From contig OY757011.1 in the NCBI GenBank assembly GCA_963580285.1, positions 123,286,146-123,350,145 on the forward strand: 64,000 bases of DNA, given 5' to 3'. This document shows, in pieces, positions 44,272-55,617 of this stretch. Source of the stretch: Lucinisca nassula (taxonomy: Eukaryota > Mollusca > Bivalvia > Lucinida > Lucinidae). The position numbers and the translations under genes are program-made. The notes below the pieces were generated by a model. The model saw only the letters and a program-made list of their open reading frames with translations, was not told the origin of the DNA and searched no databases. The first letter of the stretch is position 1. Each line of letters opens with the position of its first letter.

Positions 44272-46718
44272 TATACGCCCGTTTTGAAAAAACGGGACGT
44301 ATTATGTTATGGGGTCCGCGTCTGTCCGTCCGTCCGTCCGTCCGTAAACTTTTCGTTTCCGGATAACTCCTCCTACAGTTTTCATCCGATCAAGTTGAAA
44401 CTTGGTAGGTATTAAGACCATGATGTGTAGATGTGCGTAAAGTTTCGAGAATTAACGTTCGCCAAATATTAACAGAGTTATGCCCCTTTGAAAATTTTGT
44501 AAACATTTTCGTTTACGGATAACTCCTCCTACAGTTTTCATCCGATCAAGCTGAAACTTGGTAGGTAGTAAGACCATGATGTGTAGATGTGCGTAAAGTT
44601 TCGAGAATTAACGTTCGCCAAATATTAACAGAGTTATGTCCCTTTGAAATTTTTGTAAACATTTTCGTTTCCGGATAACTCCTCCTACAGTTTTCATCCG
44701 CTCAAGTTGAAACTTGGTAGGTAGTAAGACCATGATGTGTAGATGTGCGTAAAGTTTCGAGTATTAACGTTCGCCAAATATTAACAGAGTTATGCCCCTT
44801 TGAAAATTTTGTAAACATTTTCGTTTCCGGATAACTCCTCCTACAGTTTTCATCCGATCAAGCTGAAACTTGGTAGGTAGTAAGACCATGATGTGTAGAT
44901 GTGCGTAAAGTTTCGAGAATTAACGTTCGCCAAATATTAACAGAGTTATGTCCCTTTGAAATTTTTGTAAACATTTTCGTTTCCGGATAACTCCTCCTAC
45001 AGTTTTCATCCAATCAAGCTGAAACTTGGTAGGTGGTAAGACCATGATGTGTAGATGTGCGTAAAGTTTCGAGAATTAACATCCGCCAAATATTAACAGA
45101 GTTATGCCCCTTTGAAATTTTTGTAAACATTTTCGTTTCCGGATAACTCCTCCTACAGTTTTCATCCGATCAAGCTGAAACTTGGTAGGTAGTAAGACCA
45201 TGATGTGTAGATGTGCGTAAAGTTTCGAGAATTAACGTTCGCCAAATATTAACAGAGTTATGTCCCTTTGAAATTTTTGTAAACATTTTCGTTTCCATAT
45301 AACTCCTCCTACAGTTTTCATCCGATCAAGCTGAAACTTGGTAGGTAGTAAGACCATGATGTGTAGATGTGCGTAAAGTTTCGAGAATTAACATCCGCCA
45401 AATATTAACAGAGTTATGCCCCTTTGAAATTTTTGTAAACATTTTCGTTTCCGGATAACTCCTCCTACAGTTTTCATCCGATCAAGCTGAAACTTGGGAG
45501 GTAGTAAGACCATGATGTGTAGATGTGGATAAAGTTTCGAGAATTAACATCCTTCAAATATTAAAAGAGTTATGCCCCTTTGAAATTTTTGTAAGTATTT
45601 TCATTTCCGGATTACTCCTAGAGTTTTCATCAGATCAAGCTGAAACTTGGTAGGTAGATAAACCTTGATGTATAGATGTTCGTAAAGTTTCGAGTATTAA
45701 CGTCCGCCAAATATTAACAGTTATATCCCTTTGAAATTTTTGTAAACATTTTCGTTTCCGGACATTTTGATAAAAAACGTCGCATTATGTTATTGACTTC
45801 GTGTCCGTTAGGACCGCTTCCGTCCGCCTTTCCGCCCATCCGCCCAAAGTCTTCTTTTCAGGATAACGCCTCTGTCAGTTTTTTGTAAACATTTTCGTTT
45901 CCGGACATTTTGATAAAAAACGTCGCATTATGTTATTGAGTTGGCGTCCGTTAGGACCGCTTCCGTCCGCCTTTCCGCCCATCTGCCCAAAATCTTCTTC
46001 TTTTCAGGATAACGCCTCTGTCAGTTTTCATTCGATCAACCTGACAATTGGTAGATTGAATTTTTTCAGTAAACATTCTCATTCCGCATATCTCGTACTA
46101 CAGTTTTATTCTGATTAACCCGATACTTTGTAGATAGTAAGACTGAGCTTAATTGCCCTTGTTACTTCCCTTGTGTGTTATAATATTGATAGTATGTTTA
46201 CTACTGCAATGACCAGTCTTAACCTTTATCCTGCTGTAGGCGACAAGCCCTATCTTTGCAAACATTGTAGATCCAGATCAGATGGCTTCTGAAGAAGTCA
46301 TCTGATCAGGATCTACACTGACATTCAGTAAATGAACATGTAGAAATAAACTGCATCGAGTAATCTGATTGGTTCAAAGTCAGATTTGGGTGTGGCTTAA
46401 TTGAATATTCAGCAGGTTAAAGGCTAAGCAAATGCTATAAGTGCTCTTTTTTATGTGTTCTAAATTGCTAATCAGATTAATTCTAGTTCTAAGCTGTTTG
46501 CTGTGGATGCAGCAATACAGGGAAAAGGAAGAAAGCTCTGTTTGTGATGCCCTAGCTCTGGATTCGCACTGTGCATGCTCTTCTTGCATTTTGCTGTCAC
46601 CCATTGAAACTTGAAAAATAGTTCCACCATGAATAAGCAATGAATACTGTTTTCAGATTTCAGTCTACCAAATACGAATTTGCCACGGGCGTATAATGCC
46701 CCGCTTGCGGAGCTCTTG
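44272..46718 (+). mobile_element. Helentron-like element with nine 156 bp tandem repeats
   Basis: 5' hairpin ATACGCCCGTTTT, loop GAA, AAAACGGGACGTAT. GGATAACTCCTCCTACAG recurs exactly every 156 bp (44361, 44517, 44673, 44829, 44985, 45141, 45297, 45453) with a diverged last copy. Subterminal inverted CGGGCGTAT at 46686-46694, then CCCCGCTTGCGGAGCTCTTG. A P1 MITE (46217-46427) is nested near its 3' end. Confidence 0.87.
46217..46427 (-). mobile_element. Palindrome-core MITE, family P1
   Basis: TTAACCTTTATCCTGCTG to CAGCAGGTTAAAGGCTAA; core present with a deletion at the right tip. Confidence 0.87.
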
Positions 46719-47289
46719 TTGTTCCTCTCATGCAATCACAACAACCTGGGGGTCTCTTTGTGCTGGGGCCATGCTCACCCCTCCACTTCATAAAATGCCA
46801 TATATCATAGAAGCCATTCAGATCCCCACCCCATTATCCTATATATTTTTGTTCCTTATGATTAGACACATTCAGTCTCACCACTTTGAGGGGTCCACAG
46901 GGGCTGTTCCTCTCCCCTCCATTTCATAAAAGGGCCTCATATCTCAAACTTTTCAGATCCACACCCCTAAACCATATACCTGTACATATTCTTGGTGCTT
47001 ATGATACAATACATTCAGTGACAACAATCTTGGGCTTTCCTGGTGTACGTCCGGCTGGGCCATGCCCCAACCCCTACACTGCCAAAAAGGCCTTTTATCT
47101 CAGGAACCATACAGATCCCCACCCCTTAACCATATATATTCTAGTTCCTTATGATATAGCGCATGCAGTAATAACAACCAGGGCTCTGTTGGGTCCATGC
47201 CCCATCCCCTCCACTTCATGACCTGTAGCGTCTGATCTGGACCTGCACTGTTTGTATAGTTACACCTTTTGGGGTTTCTGGTACTGAAT

Positions 47290-47650
47290 GGGTTAATCTG
47301 TTATGGGCTGTCTGCAGAAATTCCATAATGCCTCCCTTTGACAGTGACTGTTAGAAAGCATTACCAAGTACGTGGTCATATGAGGCTGCGAAGAAGGTCC
47401 CTAACATTGCATGGCTGCTGGAAACAAGTGGCCAACTTCTGAATAATCCTCCTTGTACAACCAAAGGTTCGGCTAAATGTTCATAATGTTTGACCAACGT
47501 TGAGCTATCTATGGCCTGGTTGCGCTTGTCATTATTTGAACGTTGCATGCTTCTGAAAGTCTTTTGAGGTTTTCTTAAACACAATGATTACAGAGCCAAA
47601 TAATTGTTGAGTTATACACATGGTGTTTTTGTGCATGGAATGAAGGACTA
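47290..47650. other. No recognised feature
   Basis: GC content is near neutral and no repeat signature fits. The ~75-codon open stretch at 47351-47584 (minus) has no recognisable motif or splice context. Confidence 0.35.
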
Positions 47651-47724
47651 TGTCTGATAGGTATATTGTTTTAATATGGCTACCTGCACACAGTAACAAG
47701 AAAAAAAACATTTTTGGTATGTGT

Positions 47725-47928
47725 TTTACCCATTGCATGCGGGAAACCCCTAAAGGGGTACCTTGGCAAACAGTGCAAGCCCAGATCAGACGCCTCGTTC
47801 TATCAGGGCCTGCACTATTTGCTAACAGAATTTTTCCATCAAAATAGAATGCAAACCAAAACTTATATGACAAATGGACTTGTCCAACATAGAGCAATGG
47901 AAGAGTCCACTAGCATACAATGGATTAA
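47725..47928. mobile_element. MITE family P2 subtype
   Basis: TTTACCCATTGCATGCGG to CATACAATGGATTAA; left core arm AAACAGTGCAAGCCCAGATC intact, right arm shortened. Confidence 0.75.
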
Positions 47929-47995
47929 TATCAGGATCATGGAAATATGCAAAATATTTGACAAAGAGATGTGGATACCTTTCACTTTTTTGAGC

Positions 47996-48204
47996 ACAGT
48001 AAAATTCCGCTATTACAACCACCTAAAATTAAGACTAAATGTGCTTTTAAAAGCTTATTGAGAAGGTTTCTGTTATTCTTTCTTTGTATTTTCTACAGCC
48101 AGTGTCTCCTAATAAGAGACAACCTTAGGGACTGTTCAAAAGTGGTCTTAAGACCACTTTTGAACAGTCCCAAAGGTGGTCTTAATTTAGGACTTTTACT
48201 GTAT
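47996..48204. mobile_element. Mariner-type palindromic MITE M3
   Basis: ACAGTAAAATTCCGC and GGACTTTTACTGTA inverted ends; perfect centre GACTGTTCAAAAGTGGTCTT / AAGACCACTTTTGAACAGTC. Confidence 0.87.
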
Positions 48205-48539
48205 ATATGAAGAAAAATCAGAAAGCAAAGGGTTAAGAAAAAATTCAACAACTCTGAGTCTCATAAATCTATATATTTTTCTTTCTGTAATATTCTAGCA
48301 TCTAGCATTAACTTATAACCACAATCAACTTGGTACAAAACAAAATTGTAACATTAAAACTGCTCTCGGTTGTACCAAATACAAAGTCAGATAAAATATT
48401 ACAGATCAGCAAAAATAATTTCTGCATTGTTATACATTTGAAAAAAAGAAATGCATGTTTACAACAGTAATATTAACTTAAGGGACAAGGATACACCCAC
48501 AGCAGGTGGCAACTCCTTGAAAATATTTTTGTGTGTGTG

Positions 48540-48677
48540 TTTGAGTTTTACGTCCCACCAAAAGTTAAGAGACCTTGGTTTAAAGACTCTTCTGAATGTC
48601 TGAAGAAGCCCGGAATCAAACCTACTACTCCTGATTTATGAGGCAAGTGGCTTACCCACTACACCACAGAGGCTTTA
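48540..48677 (-). mobile_element. SINE class 4, reverse
   Basis: GTTTTACGTCCCACC tail side, GAAGCCCGGAATCAAACC box-B side, CACCACAGAGGCTT head. Confidence 0.85.
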
Positions 48678-48882
48678 AAAAATATATTTTTGACTCGCTT
48701 ATAAATCAGCTTTTTGCAGCCCTCGACCGAAAGAAAAAAAGATATTTTCTAAAATACATGTACAAACTAGCTGTTTCTTCAAAACCAATAAAAAGTCGGC
48801 TTGATTATAGAGCGCTTACCAGAATGGGCCATATCGCCCAAATTTGATTGGCAGTGCAATAGCAGTCTGCTCTTAGTCTTTT

Positions 48883-49252
48883 AATCCTTAAATGCCAATC
48901 ATGACAATTGTCATCTGCTTTGCCATCTGCCGGTTACCTTATAAGCATTAGAAGCCTCCATGGTGTAGTGGTTACGCTACACACCTTGGAAACCAGGGCT
49001 CACAGGATTGATCCCGGGCTTCTCCAGACTTTCGGATGAGTCTTTAAACCGAGGTCCCACCTCCGTATGACCTTAGCTATTGGTGGGACATAAAACACAA
49101 CTCATTCACCTTAAAAGTATTTTTTTCTGCAAACAGTGTGGGTCCACACTGTTTGCCTGTATGCAAAAATATTTTTAAATGGTTTGCAAGAAGATTCAGC
49201 AGAGGACATAAGCAGACGACATTTTCAGGTGTTTTCTCAGCAGCTTAAGGGT
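48883..49252. mobile_element. MITE P5 split by SINE class 4
   Basis: P5 halves 48883-48950 (AATGCCAATCATGACAATTG) and 49110-49252 (AGCAGCTTAAGGGTTAA). The SINE between has head GAAGCCTCCATGGTGTAGTG and tail GGTGGGACATAAAAC. The MITE core has collapsed to one arm pair. Confidence 0.82.
48951..49108 (+). mobile_element. SINE class 4
   Basis: Well-preserved head with box B GGATTGATCCC. ACCTTATAAGCAT / ACCTTAAAAGTAT flank it as an imperfect target-site duplication. Confidence 0.87.
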
Positions 49253-49364
49253 TAAAGAAAAGAATTTGACTTCAAAGGCAGACCCCTTTCATTTAAGAAA
49301 ACAGGAAGCCCAAAAAGTTGTGAATAAAATGTATCATTACCTTCGTTTGTTCGAACTGAGGTTT

Positions 49365-49630
49365 TCACTCCCTGTCAACACTATTCAGGTCATTTCGGAG
49401 AAGTTTCTTCCAATTTTGTGGGACTTTTTACCTAACACCTAGATGAAATGACTGCTCAAGCCCGTCTGCCAAAAACAAAAAAAAATGTTTATAAGTAGGG
49501 ATGGTCCAACTTGCACAACTTTGCCTGGGCAGGCTTAGACCCTCTAAGTGGTTTCCCAGTACTTATGTGGTTGATTTCAGCTCTGCTTGAAGCAACATGC
49601 AGCAGCTATTTCTCCAAGCCCCAATGGGTG
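49365..49630 (-). mobile_element. SINE class 3, reverse
   Basis: CTGTCAACACTATTCAGGTC tail side; head side TCTCCAAGCCCCAATGGG. Confidence 0.8.
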
Positions 49631-49870
49631 GGGGCCTAACATTCCTTTCAATGTAAATGTAATATCTTTTATTTTGGACATCCTTTTCACCATTTGGTCA
49701 AAACCAACTGGTCATTTCCAGCAGAATGATATTATTGGGATTTGTCCATTAGCAGTGATAAAAGGACTTTTTGTTAAATTATTAATGCTGGGTCTTGGTC
49801 AATTTTATAAAAAAAATATCTATTAGATAAACAACAATGCTTATTTTAGCAGTGAAAAAGCTTGCAGTCA

Positions 49871-50094
49871 TAACCCATTTAGTACCGGAAACCCCAAAAC
49901 GGGTACCAGGGCAAACAGTGTAGGCCAAGATCAGACGCCCAGAACGCGGCGTCTGATCAGGGCCTACACTCTTTGTGAAAAGTTCAGTCATTTTCCAAAT
50001 AAAATTTGATGAAAACACAACCTGACATCCCTAAATTTTGAAATGGACTCCTGCTATATATGAGGAAGATTCCATTTGGTACAAAAAGGGTTAA
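49871..50094 (-). mobile_element. Palindrome-core MITE, family P2
   Basis: TAACCCATTTAGTACCGG to TTTGGTACAAAAAGGGTTAA, full core. Confidence 0.9.
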
Positions 50095-51176
50095 CAGTGT
50101 TTTGGTTTTGTTGTCACATTTTTTGCCTCAGAGAAATAATGTTTGGCAAGCCCATTGTCTAAAGTTTATTAGTCTCAGTCTGTTTGGGAAAAATAATAAT
50201 AATATTCCAAATGGTTTAAGAGTTATGGCCTTTTCCCTGCCTGACCATAGACAGGCACAAAATGAATATAGTGCACACTCCAAAACTTGGCCTTTTGTCG
50301 ACTGACTTCAGTTTCTAGTCATGTAATTCACACCTGTGACCTTGATCTCTCAACACATTGACTTAAAGAAAATGGGCTGTGGTGGGTAGTGCTGGATTAA
50401 TCTTCAGGGTCTAAATGTTCAAAACTAATGGTGTGGTCAGTTAACATGCTAATATTTTTGCAGAAATACGAGGACTGTTCAAATATGAATGCAAGTAGAA
50501 CGTTTTCTCATGCACTTATGCGAAAATCACCTGGAAATAAATATCACAGCGTAGAAAAACATTTTACCTATACATTGATACCAAACCTGTTAAAATCCGT
50601 GCACTTTAGCCATGTATATCTTTCGATAAACACTGTCTACTCTTGTATACTAATACAAAACATGGTTGGAAGAAGGTCAGAGTATGCCGTTGAAATATGG
50701 TCCTATATTTAGAATCGTTGTATTCTTGGTGTACGGTGCAAAGACAATTTTGATGAAATATGTTCGGTTTATGGGCATAATGAAATGTCTTTTCCAACAG
50801 ATTCTCGTTGGTGTAAGAAATTCAGCTATGGGCTAGGCTCAACAGAAGATGCACCACATGATCGTCGGCCGAAAAGAGCAACATCTGCCAAGATGGTTGC
50901 TAGAGTGAAAGAAATAGTTGCTACCGATACACCACTAGGCAAATAGCTTGTATGGTTGGCATCTCATTAGGAGCAGCTCATACAATTCTGAAACGGGATT
51001 TGAAAATGAGAAAGATCTGTGCTAGATGGATTCTCCATCTGTTGACAGATGAGCAGAAAACGACAGGCGTTCAGTGCGCCAAGAAGTTGCTTAAAAAGTT
51101 TCCAAATTACAATGCACGGTCTTTCGCTAATGTCATCACAGGTTCACTTTTTTGAGCCAAAACGAAAGATTCAGAA

Positions 51177-53393
51177 CAAGAGGGCCATGATGGCCCTGGA
51201 TCGCTCACCTGATCCATAGGGTATCAAGTGGGCCCCTGGGAGAGCCATTATTGGCCCCGGGCTATAATATGATTAATCTTGGTAGTGGTCTAAAAGGTGA
51301 AGCTTCATACCAAATATCAAAGAATGGAGACTTATGGTTTCAGACAAGATTTTTAAACGTTTTCCTTATATAAGTCTATATAAACCTTGGGGTCCCCGGG
51401 GCTGGCCATTTTTGCCCCCAGGGCTATAATTTGAACCATCTTGGTAGAAATCCACAAGACAAAGCTTCATACCAAATATCAAAGACCTTGGCCTTCTGCT
51501 TTCAGACAAGAAGATTTTTCAAAGGTTTTCATTGCCTTGACTTCTATTTCCTAGGGCTATAATTTGAACAATTTAGATGAAGCTTCACACCAAATATCAA
51601 AGACCTGGGTCTTGCAGTTTCAGAGTAGAAGATTTTTTTTTTTAAATTTCCCTATATAAGTCAATGTAAAAACGAAGGGCCCCGGGGCGGGGGAATTTTT
51701 GACCGAAGGGCTATGATTTGAACAATCTTGGTAGAAGTCCACTAGATGAAGCTACACACCAAATTCAAAGAACTGGGCCATCAGGTTTTGGAGAAGAAGA
51801 TTTTTAAAGATTTTCCCTGTATAAGCCAATGTAAAACCAAAGGGCCTGCAGGTGGGGGTATTTTTCGCCCTAGGCCTATAATTTGTACAATCTTGATAGA
51901 GGTCCACTAGATGACGCTTCACACCAAATATCAAAGAACTGGGCCTTGCGGTTTCAGAGAAGAAGATTTTTAAATATTTTCCCTATATAAGTCTATGTAA
52001 AACCAAAGGCCCCCGGGGCGGGGGCATTTTTGGCCCCAGGGCTATAATTTGAACAATCTTGGTAAAGGTCCACTAGATAAAGCTTCACACCAAATATCAA
52101 AGAGCTGGCCTTTCGGTTTCAAATAGTAAGATGATTTTTAAAGATTTTCCCTATATAAGTCTATGTTTTACCAAAGGCCCCCGGGGCGGGGGCATTTTTG
52201 GCCCCAGGGCTATAATTTGAACAATCTTGGTAAAGGTCCACTAGATGAAGCTTCATACCAAATATTAAAGTTGGCCTTGTGGTTTCAGAGAAGAAGATTT
52301 TTAAATATTTTCCCTATATAAGCCTATGTAAAACCAAAGGGCCCCAGCATTTTTTGCCCCAGGGCTATAATTTGAACAATCTTGATAGAGGCCCACAGGA
52401 TGAAGCTTCACACCAAATATCAAAGACTTGAGCCTTGCGGTTTCAGAGAATAAGATATTTAAAGATTTTCCCTATATAAGCCTATGTAAATCCAAAGGGC
52501 CCAGGGACGGGGGCATTTTTAGCCATAGGGCTATAATTTGAATAATCTTGATAGAGGTCCACTAGATGAAGCTTCACACCAAATATCAAAGACTTGGGCC
52601 TTGTGGTAAAAGAGAAGAAGATTTTTAAGGATTTTCCCTATATAAGCCTATGTAAAACCAAAGGCCCCCGGGGCTGGGGCATTTTTTGCCCCAGGGCTAT
52701 AATTTGAACAATCTTCGTAGAGGTCCACTAGATGAAGCTTCATACCAAATATCAAAGACCTGGGCCTTGTGGTTTCAGAGAAGAAGATTTTTAAAGATTT
52801 TCCCTATATAAGCCTATGTAAAACCAAAGGCCCTCGGGGCATTGGCATTTTTGGCCCCAGGGCTATAATTTGAACAATCTTGATAGAGGCCCACTAGATG
52901 AAGCTTCACACTAAATATCAAAGAACTGGGCTTTGCAGTTTCAGAGAAGAAGATTTTTAAAGATTTTCCCTATATAAGCTTATGTAAAACCAAAGGCCCC
53001 CGGGGCGGGGGCATTTTTGGTCCCAGGGCTATAATTTGAACAACCTTGGTAGAGGTCCACTAGATGAAGCTTCATACCAAATATCAAAGACCTGGGCCTT
53101 GCGGTTTCAGAGAAGAAGATTTTTAAAGGTTTTCAGTAAAAAAATCTATTTTTAGCTCCTGAGACCTAGATGTGCAACAGACCGGAACCATTTGAACAAC
53201 TTTGAAAGGGGACCACCTAAGGATCATTCCTGTTAAGTTTGGTCAAAATCCGATCAGTGGTTTAGGAGGAGATGTTGTTTGAAGAAAAAGTTTACGGATG
53301 CACGCACAGACGCATGCATGCACGGACGCACGACAGACAACGGACAAAAAGTGATCCCAAAAGCTCACCTTGTCACTATGTGACAGGTGAGCT
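51177..53393 (-). mobile_element. Helentron-like element inserted in the mariner, ~165 bp tandem units
   Basis: On the minus strand: 5' hairpin AGCTCACCTGTCAC, loop ATA, GTGACAAGGTGAGCT. About 12 tandem units of ~165 bp follow (plus-strand marker GGCTATAATTTGAACAATC at 51423, 52039, 52207, 52363 and so on), then subterminal inverted CAGGTGAGCG, hairpin AGGGCCATCATGGCCCT and CTTG. The interrupted mariner codons (CAG AAC AAA ATA TGG) fix the boundaries: AA at each side is duplicated. Confidence 0.92.
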
Positions 53394-53693
53394 AACAAAA
53401 TATGGGCAACAAAGTATTGCAAAAGACCATGCATTGCAAAGCGGACCATAAGGGTCAAGAAGGTAATGTATGCCATATTCTTTTCAAATCAGAGCCCTGC
53501 TATTCAGGTTGCTGTGCCTGAAGGCAAATCTGTAAATGCGAAGTTTTACAAGAATAAAGTTCTTCGAAAATTGAAGAAATATTTCAAAGAACGAAGACCC
53601 GCAACTGGTTTGGCCAATGTCAGACTGCTACATGACAATGCGTCATGGCGTTCATTGTGCAAGTCTATCTGAAGCAGGAAAAGGTTGTTGAAC

Positions 53694-53694
<1 letters not shown>

Positions 53695-53724
<30 letters not shown>
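53695..53724 (+). repeat. Homopolymer of 30 C
   Basis: Runs from 53695 to 53724 within the mariner relic, at codons for the Pro-rich PPYSPDLAP region; slippage probably expanded a CCCCC seed. Length may be unreliable in the assembly. Confidence 0.9.
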
Positions 53725-53725
<1 letters not shown>

Positions 53726-54041
53726 TCCCGTGTAAATTTTTTTTGTTCCTGCGGCTGAAAAAATACCTTTCTGGTCGAAAATTTGTACAGGGCAAACACC
53801 TCGGTTCTGTAATATTAATATTCCAGTGCCTTCATAGTATACCTCGAAAAGACTACCAAAATGCATTCAATGATTGGATCAGAAGTCTGAAAGTTTGTAT
53901 ATCTGTTAAAGGGGAATACTTTGAGGGGACAAAATAAATTTGTCATCGAAATCTATCACAGAATCATTTTTATGTGCTTAGTATTTGAACAGTCCTCGTA
54001 TGTCAGTAACTTTTCAAAGTACCATACTTATGCTCTCAACC

Positions 54042-54210
54042 CCTTACCATACTTGTTCCAAAATTTGAACAACTCAAATTTATTACCCCATGTTGTGTCA
54101 AGGATAGAAGCATGAGTGGCAACACAGTGTTGACCCTGATGAGATGCCACGGAATGTGGCATCTCATCTTGCTCAGGCCTGTCTGTCCAAATACATACAA
54201 TAAGTATGAC
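54042..54210. mobile_element. Palindrome-core MITE, family P4
   Basis: TACCATACTTGTTCC start; core with GATGAGATGCCACGG / CATTCCGTGG type centre; one arm shortened. Confidence 0.75.
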
Positions 54211-54282
54211 AAACCCAAAGGAATTCATTATCAAGGTAATAAATTCTAAATTCTGTTTTGAATTATCTCCTTTGAAAAGAGA

Positions 54283-54455
54283 CTGTAGCCATTTCTTACC
54301 AGAAACCCCAAAAGATGTAATTGGCAAACAGTGCAGGCCCAGATCAAATGTCACGGAATGTGGTGTCTGATCAGGGCCAACACTATTTCCAAAAAGTTCA
54401 GCCATTTTCCAAATAAATGTTGAATAAACATCATTTGGACAAGTCCCTGAAATGA
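54283..54455. mobile_element. MITE P2, truncated
   Basis: Core AAACAGTGCAGGCCCAGATC / GATCAGGGCCAACACTATTT; outer ends incomplete. Confidence 0.7.
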
Positions 54456-54464
54456 AGATGCCAC

Positions 54465-54700
54465 TATACCCCACTTTTTATAGAGAAAAGTTGGGTTTAC
54501 CGGGGTATACATTATTTTTCCTATTTCTGCTCCAAGACAAAGGTTGTGGGTACTCGTTAGAGCCACCTCACTGAGGCAGTTCTAACGAGCACCCACAACC
54601 TATGTTTGCAGTATAAATGTGAAAAATATCACAGATTTTCATCAGAAAATCAGCCATTTTGGAGATGTGAAAAAATGCACATCGTCACATGGGTGGTTAT
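54465..54700. mobile_element. Palindromic MITE M4
   Basis: CTATACCCCACTTTTTATAG start; long inverted arms around TCACTGAGGCAG (CAAAGGTTGTGGGTACTCG / CGAGCACCCACAACC). Confidence 0.8.
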
Positions 54701-55209
54701 TGTTATGAACAGAACCTGTCACCCCTAAATTTTGAAATGGACTTGTTCTCTATATAAAGTGGAAGATTCTATTCAGTACAAAATGGGAAAATACATACTA
54801 AATACAAACTTAAGTTCAAATATTTTGGCACATTTTTAACACCTCTTTACAACAGTATTGTTAATACCCAAACCAAACTGTATTAGCTTTACTTTACCTT
54901 AAAACCAAACTGCATTAGCCTTAACTGTATTAGCATTAACACCAAACTGTATTAGCCATATTAATTTTGTCCTTAAAGGAAAACTAAGTTGAAGAGCCAA
55001 TTTTTTCATTTACAGATTTTGTGTGGATACAAAAAAAAAGTTTGGAATATTATGAACAGTGTTATAAAGAGGTTTGTAAGTACCTTGAAGAATATTCTTC
55101 AGATGATGTGACAAATAAACCCCTAAAAAAGATGCCCATTCTTTTTCATTTCAGAAAACAACATTTCCACTATGCAACAGATATATGTATTATACATACC
55201 ATATTTACC

Positions 55210-55435
55210 TTAACCCATTGTATACAAGTGGACTCTTCCATTGCTATATGTTGGACAAGTCCATTTGTCATATAAGGGGTGTCAGGCCTATTTCTTCGTT
55301 TTTATTCTATTTTGGACAGAAATTTCTGTTAGCAAATAGTGCAGGCCCTGATAAGACGCCACATTCTGCAGCGTCTGATCTGGGTCTGCACTGTTTGCCA
55401 AGGTACCAGTATGCTTCCTGCATACTGTGGGTTAA
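55210..55435 (-). mobile_element. MITE family P2 subtype
   Basis: TTAACCCATTGTATAC to CATACTGTGGGTTAA; core AATAGTGCAGGCCCTGAT / GATCTGGGTCTGCACTGTTT. Confidence 0.85.
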
Positions 55436-55605
55436 GTATTTGGACAGAAAGGGCAGAACAAACAGTGTAGGCCAAGATGAGATGTCACAGAACAGAGCGT
55501 ATCATCAGGGTCTGCACTTTTGCCACTCATCCAGCTATTTTCAAGACACAATGTCGGGTAGTAAAGTGTACTTGTTCAACTTTTAGAACATATATGGTAG
55601 GGAGC
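55434..55605. mobile_element. Palindrome-core MITE, family P4
   Basis: Core AAACAGTGTAGGCCAAGATG / ATCATCAGGGTCTGCACTTTT; tail TTGTTCAACTTTTAGAAC. Confidence 0.75.
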
Positions 55606-55617
55606 TGAGATGTCTGA

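Larger units (their letters stand above)
43361..47225 (+). mobile_element. Helentron-like element with GGGGCCATGCCCC units, split by a younger element
   Basis: 5' hairpin TTGGCTCGCCAGAGCC, loop GAA, GGCTCCGG at 43361. A core-motif unit follows at 43450, then ~165 bp GGGGCCATGCCCCACCCC units from 43720 to 44270 and again from 46719 to 47220. One unit is cut within ACCATATAT/TTGTTCC by the 44272-46718 insertion. The 3' terminus is lost. Confidence 0.75.
50660..53937 (+). pseudogene. mariner transposase pseudogene, in two halves
   Basis: Upstream half (to 51176): GRRSEYAVEIWSYI, SYGLGSTEDAPHDRRPKR, MVGISLGAAHTILKRDL, MRKICARWILHLLTDEQK, then FANVITG-SLFFEPKRKIQN. The expected DETW after VITG, which holds the first catalytic Asp, is deleted. 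Downstream half (53394 on): KIWATKYCKRPC, NVRLLHDNASW (second Asp), then a run of 30 C at 53695-53724 where the SPDLAPCDF block should be, and RLKKYLSGRKF ... LKVCISVKGEYFEGTK. Frameshifts and stops occur; it is inactive. Confidence 0.9.
50469..53998 (+). mobile_element. mariner element split by a later insertion
   Basis: Terminal inverted repeats CGAGGACTGTTCAAATA at 50469 and TATTTGAACAGTCCTCG at 53982, each next to a TA. Without the 2.2 kb insertion (51177-53393) it is about 1.3 kb, the usual mariner size. Confidence 0.92.

Noticed and set aside
54975..55150. Possible exon after TTTCATTTACAG at 55018
   Set aside because: Acceptor-like, but the open stretch has low complexity (K/Y/E-rich), no good donor and no recognisable homology.
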